This document shows, one piece after another, positions 21,234-34,079 of a stretch of 64,000 bases of DNA. The stretch lies in contig VDMD01000009.1 of assembly GCA_007026445.1 (NCBI GenBank), forward strand, positions 310,001 through 374,000, read 5' to 3'. Numbering within the stretch: the first letter of the stretch is position 1; the number at the start of each line of letters is the position of its first letter. The translations under genes and the position numbers were made by a program. Below the pieces are notes generated by a model that saw nothing but the letters and a program-made list of their open reading frames with translations, was not told where the DNA came from and did no database searches. The stretch comes from Schizophyllum amplum. Taxonomy: Eukaryota > Basidiomycota > Agaricomycetes > Agaricales > Schizophyllaceae.

Positions 21234-24186
21234 TTACGCCAAGCCCAGCGCGCCCGGTTCCGCGGGCCCCGCCGAGCCCTGCCCGCTCGCCGTCTGGATG
21301 CTTAGCAGCACCTCTCGGCAGTAGCGCAGCTTCTCCAACAACCGCTGCGTCGGCCGGTCGTTCTCTGCGCCCGGCTGCATGCTGGCCTCCATGATATTGC
21401 GCAGCGTGTGCTTCGTCATGTTGTAGTTCTTGTCAATCTGCGTCACGAGCAGGCCCGCGCTCGACAGCACCAGCTTCGAGTGATCGTAGAAGTTGAACTG
21501 CAAACAGGTGGTGAGCAAGCAGGAACGTGTAGACAGGCATACAAACAAGAGCAAGCAAAGGCTAGGTCAACTCACCTGGATGACGTCATGGCTGAGCTTG
21601 AAGACGATAACCTGCTTCATGCGAAGGTACTGCCGTACCCACTCCATGCCAGTCTTGCGGTCGACGTCCTCGTACGTGTAGTCGTACGCGCCATACAACC
21701 GGCCCATGATGTACTGCTCAAAGTGCTTGAGCAGGTACACCTTGGCCTTCATGTCCTTGTCCTGCGGCGTGTCGTTCACCGAGAACGACTTGCGGACGTA
21801 GTACTGCCCCCCGTGCCGCGTCGTGATGTAGTCGTAGTGCCTGCGCGTAGTCAGCTCAACAACCCTTCATGGAAGCACGCATGGGACTCACTCCTTGTCA
21901 GCACTCAGAATCATAGTAGTCGTGTCGTTGAAGTGCACCCCGACGCTCCCGTCCGTGAGCGCGTAGCCCATCCCGTACTTGTTGCAGTAATCCACCCAGG
22001 AGACGATGAACACGTTCTCGTCAGGGACCGGCAGATGAGGATCAGGGCGGGGGTCACGGAAGACCCTGCCTCGATTTCGTGCATCGAACGCGATGTTGAG
22101 CACGTATGCCGCCGCATCGAACCCGCTGAGTTTGGATAGCGGGCTCGTCACCGAGGAAAGAGACGAGGTCGACGAGGTGGCCGCGTGCGTCGGACGGATC
22201 GCAGGACCAGTTGGCGGGGGCATGTTCGTCATGCCTGGGCGAGAGCGAGTCGAGCCAACGGGCGCCGCTTGCTTCACCGGTCGCATAACAGGGTCCGTTG
22301 CCGACGAGGGCAGCTGCCGCGACGCAGGATCCAGCGCCCGAGTTAACGAGCTGGTCGGCCGCGTGTGCACCTCGCCGCCCAACCGGGACGTCGAACGCGC
22401 CGGCGCCGCGGAGCCATAGAAGTCGCTCATCGGCTTCTCCAGCCCCTTGGGCGCAAACACCGAGGGCGCGACGTTCTCACGCTCCTCGACCTCCTCCCGC
22501 TGCGGCGCCATCTGAGCCACAATCCTCGCTTTCTGTGACTCGAGCTCCTTCTGGCGCAACTCGTCCTCGCGCTTGAGCGCCGCGTTCGCATCGCCCTCCT
22601 CTGAGATGTTGCGCAAATGACCCTTCCGCGGTGTCTCCTTCCCGGATGACGCTGCAGCCGCAGCTTGCAGTTTGCGGAATAAGGGCGACTCGCGTGGTGC
22701 CGCAGAGCCGTTGCCCATCATGAGCGGTTGCCTCGCCGAGCTGAGGAGCGCCGAGATGGGTGACCCAGGAAGGACCGCGCGCTGGAACTCCTTCTCCTGC
22801 TCGGCAATGCTAGACGTGACGGTCTTCTGCGTCGGGACGCTAGGCTGGCTCGATGGCTTCGGTACAGAGATGGAGGTCGTCTGGTCTTCGTCGAGAAGGC
22901 ATTGGCGGCGCAGACGCTTCAGGTTCTCCTTGCTGGCAGGGCGAGTAATGTACTTGAAGTCCGGTGCAGCGTCCGCGGCTGTCGGGGGGATAAATGCCGG
23001 AACAATGCCCTGCGTGAAGAAGTCGTGATCGACAATCTCATGCAGCGTGGGCCGCATCTGCGGGTCGTTGATGAGAATCTGCTGGACGAGCGTGCGCGCG
23101 TCCGACGACACGGCCTTCTCTTCCGGAAACTCATAATCGTTGTCACGAATACGCCTAGACGGCGGTCAGCCATGCAGTTCGCTTAGTCGATATGTTACGT
23201 ACTTATAGATGGCCTTGACGTCCTTGGTCTGGAACGGCGGCCTACCGATGACCAGAGTGTACATGATGACACCGATGGACCAGGTGTCGACCTCGAAGCT
23301 GTGGCCGTTGGCGGTGTCGAATAGGACCTCGGGCGCGATGTAGTTCGGGGTGCCGCAAATTGTCTTCTTGCGCTCGCCGGGGCTCTCGATGAGGGCGGCG
23401 AGGCCAAAGTCTCCGACCTTGATGTTCATCTTCGCGTCGAGGAAGAGGTTGCCAAGCTTGAGGTCGCGGTGGATGACTTGATGGGTGTGCATGTAATGGC
23501 AGGCGCCGATGAGCTGGACCATGTAGTAGCGGGCCTCAGGCTCAGTGAAGCGCCTTCGGCGGCGGAGCATGTCCATGAGGGAGCCGTTGTGGCAAAGCTC
23601 GAGGGTCATGTATACGTTGTCGGCGTCCTCGAAACATTCCTGGAACTTGACGATGTTGGGGTGCGCGAGTGACTTGTGAATTTTTATCTCCGCGTAGAGC
23701 TGGTGGATTTCAGCGAGGAGGATGCGAGTGTACGCGGGTTGCGCACCTTGGTCTTGGCCTTCTTCGTTTTGAGCGACGTCTTGGTTACAACTTTGCACGC
23801 GGAGAGCACGCCGCGGTGATCCTTGACCTCGTAAACTCGTGCGAAGCCGCCCTGCGGTGCGAGTTAGCAGGAAAAAGCGCTAAGGGTCATTGCGCACACA
23901 CCTCGCCTAGAAAGCCGATGCGCTGGAACTGGAGGCCGCCGGTGTGGTCGAGAATGATCTTGGGCGGGGACGGGGGCAAGGTCTTGCTGTTTTGCCTCGG
24001 GAGCGGTGGCGACTTGGGTTCGGGGTGCTTGTCGTAGTGAAGGGGCTTGGGCGGCGTAGCCTGTGCTACGTACTGCTTGCCTTGGTTGCTGTAGACGGGG
24101 TTGAGGGGATGGCGGCGAGGAGGACCCGCTGGTGGCGCGGGCGGCATTCTGTGGTACGTCTGTGGCGGGTACACCTGGGCGGACAT
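21234..24186 (-). CDS. Polo-like kinase (Cdc5/Plo1 type)
   Basis: Polo kinase is a serine/threonine kinase that drives mitotic entry, spindle function and cytokinesis. The start at 24186 gives a Pro-rich N-terminal extension of about 90 residues ([16 protein letters not shown]...), then the kinase domain: glycine loop [18 protein letters not shown] with the catalytic Lys, [14 protein letters not shown], and the activation loop [17 protein letters not shown] with the expected phosphorylatable Thr. After a long Ser/Pro-rich linker of about 250 residues come two polo boxes: [20 protein letters not shown] with VHFNDTT, and [12 protein letters not shown] through [13 protein letters not shown]. The tail ends GALGLA at 21234. 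Several introns of about 50-60 nt are present. Domain order and length (about 850 residues) fit fungal Cdc5. Confidence 0.95.
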
Positions 24187-24410
24187 TGCTTTTGCTTCGA
24201 GCTGGGCCTGACGCCGTCGAAGGCGATCTTGAAATCTTGACCGTTGAAGTGCAGGAAGAGATACGAACTACAAACCTCGAAAACGCGGTATCCTCGTGTA
24301 CGTCACGTGGGCCTCGTTGACAACCGGAGCGACCACGTGACCGTTCCTCATGGTTGTGCTCGCGGCGCGTCGACAAATATTGTTATACAAGTATATGCGT
24401 GTACATTGGT

Positions 24411-25735
24411 TCACTGATTCAACACAGTCCCGTGGCGGACGAAGCCACTCAACCCTCTAGGAAGGTCCGTAGCCGCGGACCAGTTGTACAAGTCCGAAGA
24501 GTCCGCGTACACGTACTTGCCTGCAAGCCGCATGAGCATCAGCCTTCAGAAGCAGAACACTACACCTACTGGTACTGTACCCATCAGCAAACCTAAAGTG
24601 GCCATGTCAGCAGCGCGCTGAAGCATTCGAAGGGTCCACTCACAAACGGAACGTCCCATCATCTAACTGCAGCACGCACGGCCCTTCTAGCTGCCCCCAC
24701 CCCGCAAAATCGCCCGTCTGCACAAATTCGTACGGTCCCGTCAGCGCAGACGCCACCGCATGCTCAATGTACTTCTTATTGTTGCTCTCCGCCTTGGTGA
24801 AGATGTGATACTCGCCGCTGTCACGCTCGTCAGTCAGTCTTCGCCTGCCGGCGACACCGGTACAGAAAAACGCACTTGAAGTACACCGGGAACGTGTCAA
24901 TGTAGCCGAGGCCCGCGTTGGAGACGCCCGACATGACAGTGGGTCCGCTCCAGTTCTTGAGCGAGTCGTCCGTCGCGGTGTACACGTAGGGCAAGAAGGG
25001 GCCATATGACCCGGTGGAGAGCGACACGACGATGTTCAAGCTGCCGTCATTGGGGTCCAAGAAGAATTCCTACAATAACAAGGTCAGCACGACGCGCAGG
25101 TGCGCAAGGCCAATAAGCAGCAGCCGCACATACCGGCGCCCAAGTGTTATCCGGCGTAATCACACTGGAAGCCGTAGAGACCGTAGTCAACAGCGTCCAC
25201 GACTTCATATCCGTGCTGCTCTGTCAGAGTGACGAATGGTGAGCTAAGCAACGGCATCCGGGGGTCCGTCACTCACCGCGATTGCAAAGTTCGTCCCAGT
25301 CCAGTCGGTGGTATCTTCGATGCGCATCAGTCGCCGCCGTTGCGCCTTTATGAAGACAACAGCCTGGACAATATGGCCATGCCGACATCCAATCTCCGCG
25401 CACGCATCGCAACGAGATGATGACACGAAGCAGTCGCGTGTTCTCTGCACACCTCACGAACACTCACAAGCAATATAATATACCCCCTCCCTATAGATCA
25501 CGCTCGGATCCCGAATCAGCCCCGTCGCCGGAGTGTACGTTGGCCCAGCCAGGAGGTCGAAGTCGATTGCGTCGCTGGAGGTGTAGACATAGAGGTTGGA
25601 CTCGGAGGTGGAGGTGAAGGCGGTGAAAACGTAGGCGGCGGAGATGGCACGTTCGGTCAATGGTGCAGCGAACGCGCTACTTAGCAGGGCAAGGGCAGCG
25701 ACAAAGAGGATCGAGAGCATCTTTGAGGATTTCAA
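24411..25735 (-). CDS. Secreted GH43-like glycoside hydrolase
   Basis: The start at 25735 gives a signal peptide, MKSSKMLSILFVAALALLSS, with a likely cleavage after AFA. The blade motifs of a five-bladed beta-propeller follow: LIRDPSVIYREGVYY with the candidate catalytic Asp, YTTDWTGTNFAIA, NTWAPEFFLDPNDGS, GYIDTFPVYFKGEYHIF with a second Asp, KKYIEHAVASALTGPYEF, and LEGPCVLQLDDGTFR with the candidate acid Glu. The C-terminal part, read across introns, includes KYVYADSSDLYNWS and ends RHGTVLNQ before the TGA at 24411-24413. GH43 enzymes release arabinose or xylose from plant hemicellulose outside the cell. Which activity applies cannot be decided from these motifs. Confidence 0.82.
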
Positions 25736-26960
25736 GAGCCTGGGGAACAGGAAGAACCTGCCATCGACAGATGCGTCATATATACCTTGACGACTCGGGA
25801 CGGCCGGATGTCGGTCTGCGAGGCCCTCTTTCTTGGCGGGCCGCGTTGAGGCAAGTGACGTCGAGGAGCGCGCGGTCGGGTGTCGATAGGTCCGTCAGTT
25901 GACCTGCATCCTCTTGCGTCGTCAGAGCATTATGTGCTTCTGCGCCTACTCATTGTGATTTCGTGCACCCGTCGAGATTCTGCGTAGACTTCATCGATAA
26001 GTCCGCCAGCCGTGGTTAAACCGGTAGATTATCAGATAGAACAAAAAAAGACAAAGAACGAGACCACGGGCAGCCGAGAATCGAGAATGGTTCGAGTTGT
26101 TGTCTTGAACTCGAACACGATAGCTGGACGCACAGAGCAGGATGACCAGGTCAAATGTTCGACGATCGTCGTGCCTATCTCGTGAGCGCTGCAGAAGAGC
26201 TCAACTGCCTCAGTATATGTAACGTCGCGTCATAAAGGGATAGGCCGGCCAGCCAGGTCCGCTTCACGCGCATTGCCACCAGCGTACGTGGTGGTGGTTG
26301 GATGATGGACAATCACGTGTGATGCACGCCACCGAGGCGCCGAACCGCCCTCCCTCGGCATTCCCCGAAGAGCATTCCATAGCCCCGGCAGTCTCCGGCA
26401 CCATTCTCCTTGGGCACATCAACTTGGAACGTGTTGCCGTGAAGATTTCATGCCGCCTCGCCTGCGCCTCGCTGTGATGCGCGCCCACCGCCCATGCTTG
26501 GAACGCTCCCCACGGCCATCTCTAGTGCCCGAAGTCCCCAACCGCGCCCGAGATTGAATACTGCACGTTCGTCTCCAGCTAGCACGTTCTCACCGGCTTT
26601 CGCTCGTGCCACCCAAACCCAGCCCAAACCGGGAGTCGCCTTGGCCACCATTGACGCGATTGACGCCTTGAGGCTCAAAGCGGAGATCCTTGAGGCCAAC
26701 GACTCGAAGACCTACTGGCGCAGCGCAAACGTAACGCGCCCTTATCGGCGGTCTTGCCCTGATTCACCGAGCAAGAATCGCGTTTGTGCCAGGAGACTGA
26801 AATAGCGCGGTGCGCGGGCCTTTTAGGACGGTGACGCGCGGTCTTTATAGTGCGGTGGTGCGAGCGGGTAGTGATATTGCGACCATCCCACCCATCAACA
26901 GCCTCCTACACCCCGACACAGACTCTCACTAGGACGCGCTGCTTTATATCAACGACGACC
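25736..26960. other. Divergent intergenic region with one doubtful frame
   Basis: About 1.2 kb between two diverging genes. A TATATA sequence at 25779-25784 serves the GH43-like gene. A plus-strand frame at 26494-26805 (103 codons, MLGTLPTAISSARSP to CARRLK) includes a helical-looking stretch IDALRLKAEILEANDSKTYW and might be a small gene, but no intron structure or similarity supports it. A minus-strand frame overlaps it. Confidence 0.35.
25779..25784 (-). promoter_or_regulatory. TATA box of GH43-like gene
   Basis: TATATA on the minus strand about 45 bases before the ATG at 25735. Confidence 0.55.
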
Positions 26961-27745
26961 ATGTCTACTGCCACTATGTCGACTGCCTCCATGTCATCCG
27001 TGTCTGCATCCGCTGCCTCGCGCCCTACCCTGCTGCAGCGGTACTCGTACCAGTCCGACATGTCGAGCAATTCTGCGAAGACCAGGTTATTGGAGGTGTT
27101 TGAGGTGAGGAGTAAATTTTGGGCGCGCGCCTCATTGCACAGATGAGCGTCGACATTCACTTGCTGACACTATTGTGCAGGTCGGCCAGCCTGTACGGGT
27201 CCGCTATCGGTACGGCGGGCTTGACACGGAGCACTGGGCGGGCGCTACTGTGTTGCGTGCACGTGGCGGGGCACTGTACGACATCGAGCTGCCGGGCGGG
27301 AAGAAACAGCACTGGACGGTCTCTGCGCGGGATCTGAGGAGCGTCGCGCGCGAGCAGGAACACGCCCTCGCGCGCCCGACCACTGAGCGCCGTGTGAACA
27401 TCGTACGTGCTGCCACCCACTTGGAATGTGAACGAAGCTGACACGATCTCCGGCCAGAATGATGTCGTCTTTGCCCAGGTGAGCAACGGATCGTATTCGG
27501 TGTTCGTCCCCGCGCGTGTGGTGGTGAGTCGTGTGCTTTCGCGTGGTACGCTAGCGTTCATTGATCGCCTATTGCAGGCGAAGGAGGAGAGTAGCGCGTT
27601 GCGCGTGATGTTCCTCGAGGGCATGCTCAAGGGGAAGGAACAAATCGCGTATCAAACCGAGGTTTACTCGAAGGAACGCGCGAGCGCGCTCAAGAAGGCG
27701 GGGAGGAACGTCCTCGGGTCAGGCGCGAAGGCGTATCGCTTCTAG
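26961..27745 (+). CDS. Uncharacterised protein with a small beta-barrel-like segment
   Basis: Four exons (26961-27104, 27181-27402, 27458-27523, 27578-27745) join in frame to give 199 residues. The N-terminus is Ser/Met/Thr-rich (MSTATMSTASMSSVS). The central part, GQPVRVRYRYGGLDTEHWAG then ATVLRARGGALYDIELPGG and KKQHWTVSARDLR, alternates like the strands of an SH3, Tudor or chromo-type barrel and keeps the W and the basic end of such folds. The C-terminal exon (EESSALRVMFLEGMLKGKEQ) is probably helical and ends GSGAKAYRF. No catalytic motif is present. The barrel assignment is an inference from pattern only. Clean splicing with no stop supports a real gene. Confidence 0.75.
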
Positions 27746-28274
27746 AGGTGGCTCACCACCAGGATTCCCACTACATCTCGTTATAGATACATAGATTCAC
27801 CTAGACTATAGTTATACCGCTGCTCCGTAGAAGTGTTCTTGGGCTTTAGTTATCTTTCTCTGCTTTGCTTACTTATTGTAGCTACGTCCCGTGCGCTTTC
27901 AGCTTCCTGATACTCTATCAATGTCACTTTATATATATACTCTTAGAGCACAATGGTCTCACCCAGTCATTTGGATAGGGAGTTTGAACTCACTCAACGG
28001 TCATGCAGACGAGTATCCCAGTATGGAAGCCATTGTTAACCTGAAAAGGCAGTCATCGCTTCCGGATCGGCGGTCCGCTGTGCGAACACGTATTGTACTT
28101 ACCTCCTCCCAACGTTTGCCTTGTATCTTACATCTTTGCTCCTACCATTTGGTCCTTACCCCGGGCGTTCTTAGTGACCACAGTCTTCAAGAGAGGCCTC
28201 GCCGACATAATCAATCAACGAGCCTGAGTTAGCGGAACATTGCGCCTCTGGACGCATAGTCGCGAGTCGCAGCT
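27746..28274. other. Intergenic upstream of UGGT
   Basis: About 530 bases, AT-richer than its surroundings, with TTTATATATATAC near 27931. No supported gene. Confidence 0.5.
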
Positions 28275-31200
28275 ATGATCATTCGACGGTCGCTGGCGGT
28301 CTCCTTGTGCGGACTTGGATGCGCATATGCAGCTAGCGCACCTGTGCGAGTCTCTCTGAGGTCCTCATGGGCCGCACCGGCGCCGCTGGTGGAAGTCCTG
28401 TGCGTGTCATGCTCTGTCTCGCGAATGAAGCGCTTAAGCGCCACCAGAGAGACAGTCGCGCAAGAGAATCAGGATGCTTTCTTCCCCCTTCTCGATGCTC
28501 TTACGAATCCCGACACCCTGGTCTCCCCACAAACCATGACACCGGAAGCCATACACCAGGCAGCCCTCGAGGTCGCTGCGTCCAGGGGACTGCTACGCAA
28601 ACCCGGGTCCCTGGCAGCGGTCGAGATGAATTTGGCGCTACACTCTGCAACACCATTGATCGAAGCCCTCCACCAATACTACGAGAACTTGAACCAATGG
28701 GTGGAATGCGGCTCCTGGGTCGACTGGTATGGGCAGGTCGTATGCGACGTGGAGGAACTTGCGCGCCTCGCTGGGCTGGAGACCATTGACTCGAGCTCTA
28801 CCGCTACCACGTGTGTGCTACATTCAGATGCGCTGATTTTGGTTGCTCACACAGCCCTATAGCGAAGAATACATTCGACCAAAACTCCTCGCCTTCGACC
28901 ACGTCTATCCTGACCCTCAGTACGAGCTCACGCGCCCCGCTCGCACTGCCATCCTCTACGCGTCCCCCTTCTCACCAAACTTCCGCGAACTCCACTCCTA
29001 CCTGTACGACATAGCATCGAGGCCAGCTGCACACGTCGAGTACGTGGTCCGATACGTGCCTTCTCAAGAGACGGAAACGCCAAGCTCTTTGTCCGGTTAT
29101 GGCGTCGCGCTCGACTTGAAGAAAACGGACTACCTCGTACTGGATGATCGGACGTCTCAGACGCGTGCCTCTGATGCACACGAAGCAGCTGACGTCGAGG
29201 AAAGACGGGACAGCATATTGGCCCTCATCGAGGCGTACCCTAAGAACGATACTTCGTCGGATCCAAATGCACCTCTATCAGAGGACGAGATCCGCGGTAA
29301 GTCGCTTGTAAATGCGCTGAACACCATCTCATTCTTGCTCAGCGCTCGACATGAAGGCCACTCAGATCATCGTCGACTCAGACGATCCCCTCCGCACACT
29401 ACTCGACCTCTCTCAGAACTTCCCGCGATATGCTGCTCCTTTAGCGCGCCATTCCGTCAACATCAACGAGAACGTCTCCGAGGAGCTGCACGCGAACTCG
29501 CTCAAGATCCAGCAGGGAGGCAGCATGATGTGGCTGAATGGCAAGGGCGTCTCAGAAAAGGATATCAACGCGTTCGGCATGCTTAGGCTATTGCGGAAGG
29601 AGCGCGAAATAGTGCTTTCGCTGATGAACCTCGGACTCGATGCTGGTCAGGCCATCGAGCTGATGACGCACCCTGCCATCGCTACTGCGCAGAAGGGGAA
29701 GGACTTCACAGACGGGGTCTTTGATGCCAGCGATCGGCCGGAGGGCGGCGACGTGATTGTGTGGTGGAACAATATGGTGGAGGATGGCCGGTATGCCCGG
29801 TGGCAGCCTTCCATCAACGCGGTGAGCTCATTCATCCAAGACTTGCGACCTGCGCGAACTGACGAGCGAGTACCGTAGCTTCTGCGTCCTCTGTATCCCG
29901 GGCAATTCCCAAACCTGAAGCTGAACCTCTTCAACATCATCATCGTTGCAGACCTCACGGATACGCTCGCTTTCAACTTCGTCTCCAGCTCAGTATCGAA
30001 CATCATCGAGAGGAACTTCCCGTTCCGTTTTGGTATCGTGCCGACTTGCAAGACGCCAGAAAGTGAGCTGCTCGTTCTTGACTAGTGCCGTACTGATTTC
30101 TTGCAGGTGAAAAAATGGCGAAATTGTTTTACGCCATGGTGCAGGAATTCGGGCGCAAGAAAACTATTGCTTTCATGCGCAAGGTTGGTGCATACCCTCC
30201 TCTTCGACCAGGTGGCTAACATGTTAGCTAGGTGGGCAGCCGCCATACGACCCAAGCCAAGATCGACTGGTCGATCGTCGAATTCGAATACGACGACATG
30301 GTAGAACTCCTGGAATCCAATGCCGGACCTGCAACGCAGTATCCCGACCTCGACGAGCTTCTTGAGCGGGATGTATTGCCGCTGTCCAAGATCGCCAGCT
30401 ACACCGAGCGCTTAGCTACCGACACCGCGTCCGGCGAGCACGGCCATATCTTCATCAACGGGAAGCACTTTGAGCTTGGCGAGGTTTGTGCCGCTCTCTG
30501 ACTCCGCTTTTCCGACGTGTTTTGAGAACGCCGGCAGACCTTCCTAAGACTGATGCAAACCGAGATCGGACATCAGACGAGCTTTTTGCAAGAGCAGGTA
30601 TGATCTTTGGCTTTCAGCGTGACTCACATGCTGAGATCATGTAGCTCTATGCAGGCCAATTATCCGACGACGATGCCAGCCGCATGGACACCTACTTCTA
30701 CGACCTGCCGGGCGTTCAAACGCGACGGAACGCGTACATCTACCAGCCTTCTGACGAGCTCGTTATTGAGAGCCTTCCGGAGCTGTTTGCGAAGGCGAGG
30801 CTGTCACTCGCACCCGCTGCCTACGTCTATCCATGTAAGTCCGTTAATAAATGGCTGGAGAGACGTTGCTGATGCGGAATACAGCAGAGGCCAATTTCAT
30901 GGCAGTAACGACGTACGTGGTGGCAGATCTGGACAGCGAGGCAGGCCTGAGCCTCGTTAAGGAGGCGTTGTTGTCTCTGGTGAATAAGAAACAGCGTCCG
31001 GTCGTTGCGGGAATTCTAACTTCTCTTTAGGACGAGGCGTCCCGTACACGGCTATCTTTCATTCACAATCCCGTCGACGTCGAGGCCAGCTTGTCCGCAA
31101 GGAAGGGACTCTCCGTATCCTGGTTCATGTCGCACCTCGTCCTGAAGCAAAAGCTGTCTCGCGTTATACCGGCACGCTTGATCGAGGCCCTCGGATTGGA

Positions 31201-34079
31201 TGCAGCCCCTGTGGAAGCAGCGCAAGGGTCGCAGGTCCCCATTTCTCGCGAAGAGAGCCTTGCCGATCTCATCGACGGCATCACTACAAGCCCAGACGTA
31301 TATGACGATTACGTTAAGAGTTGCGTTCTTCTTGCGCGTGAATTGCACCTGGGACCGGGACAGTCAGCAGTCATTGCGAACGGACGGGTGCGTCGTCCGC
31401 ACTGCTACACGTTGACACGGCAGCTGACGGCGGTCTTCTGTATAGGTCATCGGCCCCGTCAAAACCAACGACTTCAAGGCGGTCGCGTTCAAAGATCTTG
31501 AGGAATACGAGTACAGGAAGCGCGTGGGCCCTGTGACAGACGCGTTGAGGATGATCACACCGGGTGCTCTGGATCGGGATAGGTTCGAGGACCGCTTTCA
31601 GCCGACATTCAGCTTGTCTAACATCTAGTAGAGCGACAGTCGCGGAGATGTTGTCGGTGGCCTCATCAGTCGTCGCTGCGTCGCAGATCCCCGATCCAAG
31701 TGAGGTAGGACTTTACCAGGCGCCGCCCAGCCCGCGGTTGCGCAATTACAACTTGCTGGACAGCAACTACACGTGAGCCTTACTGCATCATCGCCGGTCT
31801 ATCGCTTAAGTGACTTACTTACGACTAGGGCATTCGAGTTTGGTGACAACGCTACATCTCTGTACCAGCTGGCCATCATCTTGGACCCGTTGAGTGAGAC
31901 TGCGCAGAAATGGTCGTCTTTGATAGCGGTATGTTCATCCCTTCAAACTGCTTCCGATGTTGACGTGCGAGTAGTGGTTGTCTAATGTTCCCGACATCTT
32001 CATTCGAGTCTACTTGAATCCGGCGCCCCTCAAAGATGTGTGTCTGTGAGCTCACGAACCTAAGCATCCTACTAATCACATGTCTCTGCTAGATGCCTTT
32101 GAAGCGGTTCTACCGGTACAATGTGCGACCAGCCCTGGAGTTTGACGAAGAGGGCAATGAAATCCCCGCCGAGGCCGTCGTCGAGGGCCTACCTGCCGAT
32201 CCTATCTACACCCTCGCGATGGATGTCCCCCAGTCGTGGCTCGTCCGGCCGAAGAAGGCACTCTATGACCTCGACAATATCCAACTCGGCCATCTCGACC
32301 CCGAAGACGACGCCCTCGAGGCTGTCTTTGACCTGGACTACATCGTCGTCGAGGGTCACGCTCGTGAGGGATCTGGCACGCCTCCGAGAGGCCTGCAGGT
32401 CGAGCTCTTGGCGGGTGAAACGCCCACAGACGACACTCTGGTCGTCGCCAATCTCGGCTACGTGCAATTCAAGAGCAGGCCCGGGGTTTACAAGCTCTCC
32501 ATACGTCCTGGTGTCGGTGAGAAGGTGTACAAGCTGGAGAGCGTTGGCAGCCAGGGCTGGAATAGTCCGTCGGTCGACGTTATTGACGATGTCGCCGTGA
32601 CCAGCTTCGAGGGCATCACATTATACCCTCGATTTGCGAGGCAGCCGGGCATGGAGCTGGCGGACGTGTTGTCTTTGGAGGGAATGCCCGAAGAGCCGAA
32701 AGGGCTCCTTGATAGTATCAAGTCGAGGTGAATGACGATTTGTATATCGTTTGCGGCACGAGCTGACTACGAACTATAGCGTATTCTCCTGGTTTTCCAA
32801 CCCTCCACCAATGCCTGCAGAAGTTGGGAAGGCGCAGGCAGACATCAACATCTTCACGGTGGCCTCCGGCTTGCTCTACGAGCGCTTCGCGTCCATCATG
32901 ATACTGAGCGTCTTGAGGAACACCAACAGCACCGTGAAATTCTGGTTCATTGAGAACTTCCTCTCCCCTTCCTTCTTGGTAAGTGATATGTCGTTGCCAT
33001 CACTTTTTTTCCTCATTCCTGTTCAGGAATTCATTCCGCACTTCGCGGAGGAGTACAACTTCCAGTACGAGCTTGTCACGTACAAATGGCCGTCGTGGCT
33101 TCGGCAACAAAAAGAAAAACAGCGCATCATCTGGGCTTACAAAATCCTCTTCCTCGATGTGCTTTTCCCCATGGATCTCAAGAAAGTCATCTTCGTCGAC
33201 GCCGACCAAATTGTGCGCACGGACTTGAAGGAGCTGATCGACCTCGACTTACACGGCGCGCCTTACGGATACACGCCGATGGGAGATGATAATGTCGACA
33301 TGGAGGGCTTCCGGTTCTGGAAGACGGGTTACTGGCACGACTTCTTAAGGGGTCGGCCATACCACATCAGCGCTCTGTATGTTGTAGACCTCGACGCTTT
33401 CCGCCAGATGGCTGCTGGTGTGCGTGCAGAACGCGACTATTCACTGCTTTATAGCTGACGCGTCACAGGATATACTTCGCCAGCATTATCAAGCGCTCTC
33501 AGCTGATCCGGGTTCCTTGGCGAACCTTGACCAGGACCTTCCGAACAATCTGCAACGGGAAGTCCCCATCGTAAGTCAACAATCGATCTTCGGTTTGCAC
33601 GATAGCTGACGCTCTGTAGTTCTCCTTGCCTGAAGACTGGTTATGGGTGAGTACTCTATCAGCTATCCTTCAATGTAGACTAACCGCGTATGTAGTGCGA
33701 GACATGGTGTAGCAAGGACCGTTTGCATCGCGCAAAAACGATTGATCTCTGCCAAAACCCTCTCACTGTGCGTACGTCCGAGAAGAAGTGGCCCCCTTCT
33801 TGCTTAAATATGATTTAGAAAGAGCCAAAGCTCTCGCGGGCTCGGCAGATCCCTGAATGGGAAGTGTACGACTCTGAGATTGCCGACTTTACGGGCAGAT
33901 TGGCGGAGGAGGGAGCTATCAGGTCTCGGCTGGCGGCCGCGGATACGAACGCCTTGGCAAACAGCGCGATAATCGGCTCGAGCAACGTACCTGAGAAGGG
34001 AGACATCGTGGATGGTCGAGAGACTGCGGAGGAAACGACTGAACCTACAGACCTTGAACTACCTCGTGATGAGCTGTAA
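28275..34079 (+). CDS. UDP-glucose:glycoprotein glucosyltransferase
   Basis: This enzyme of the endoplasmic reticulum lumen senses misfolded glycoproteins and re-glucosylates their N-glycans so that calnexin can rebind them. The start at 28275 gives the signal peptide [19 protein letters not shown]. The large N-terminal folding-sensor part follows, with [46 protein letters not shown] and many short introns. The C-terminal GT24 glucosyltransferase domain begins near 32840 with [20 protein letters not shown] and contains [44 protein letters not shown], the DXD motif in [17 protein letters not shown], and [12 protein letters not shown]. The protein ends LELPRDEL, an HDEL-like retention signal. 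Around 20 introns are present; length is as expected for the family (about 1,550-1,600 residues). Confidence 0.95.

Noticed and set aside
22093..22576. Plus-strand frames in the polo kinase linker
   Set aside because: They are antisense to the Ser/Pro-rich linker, which stays open on the minus strand between the kinase domain and polo boxes.
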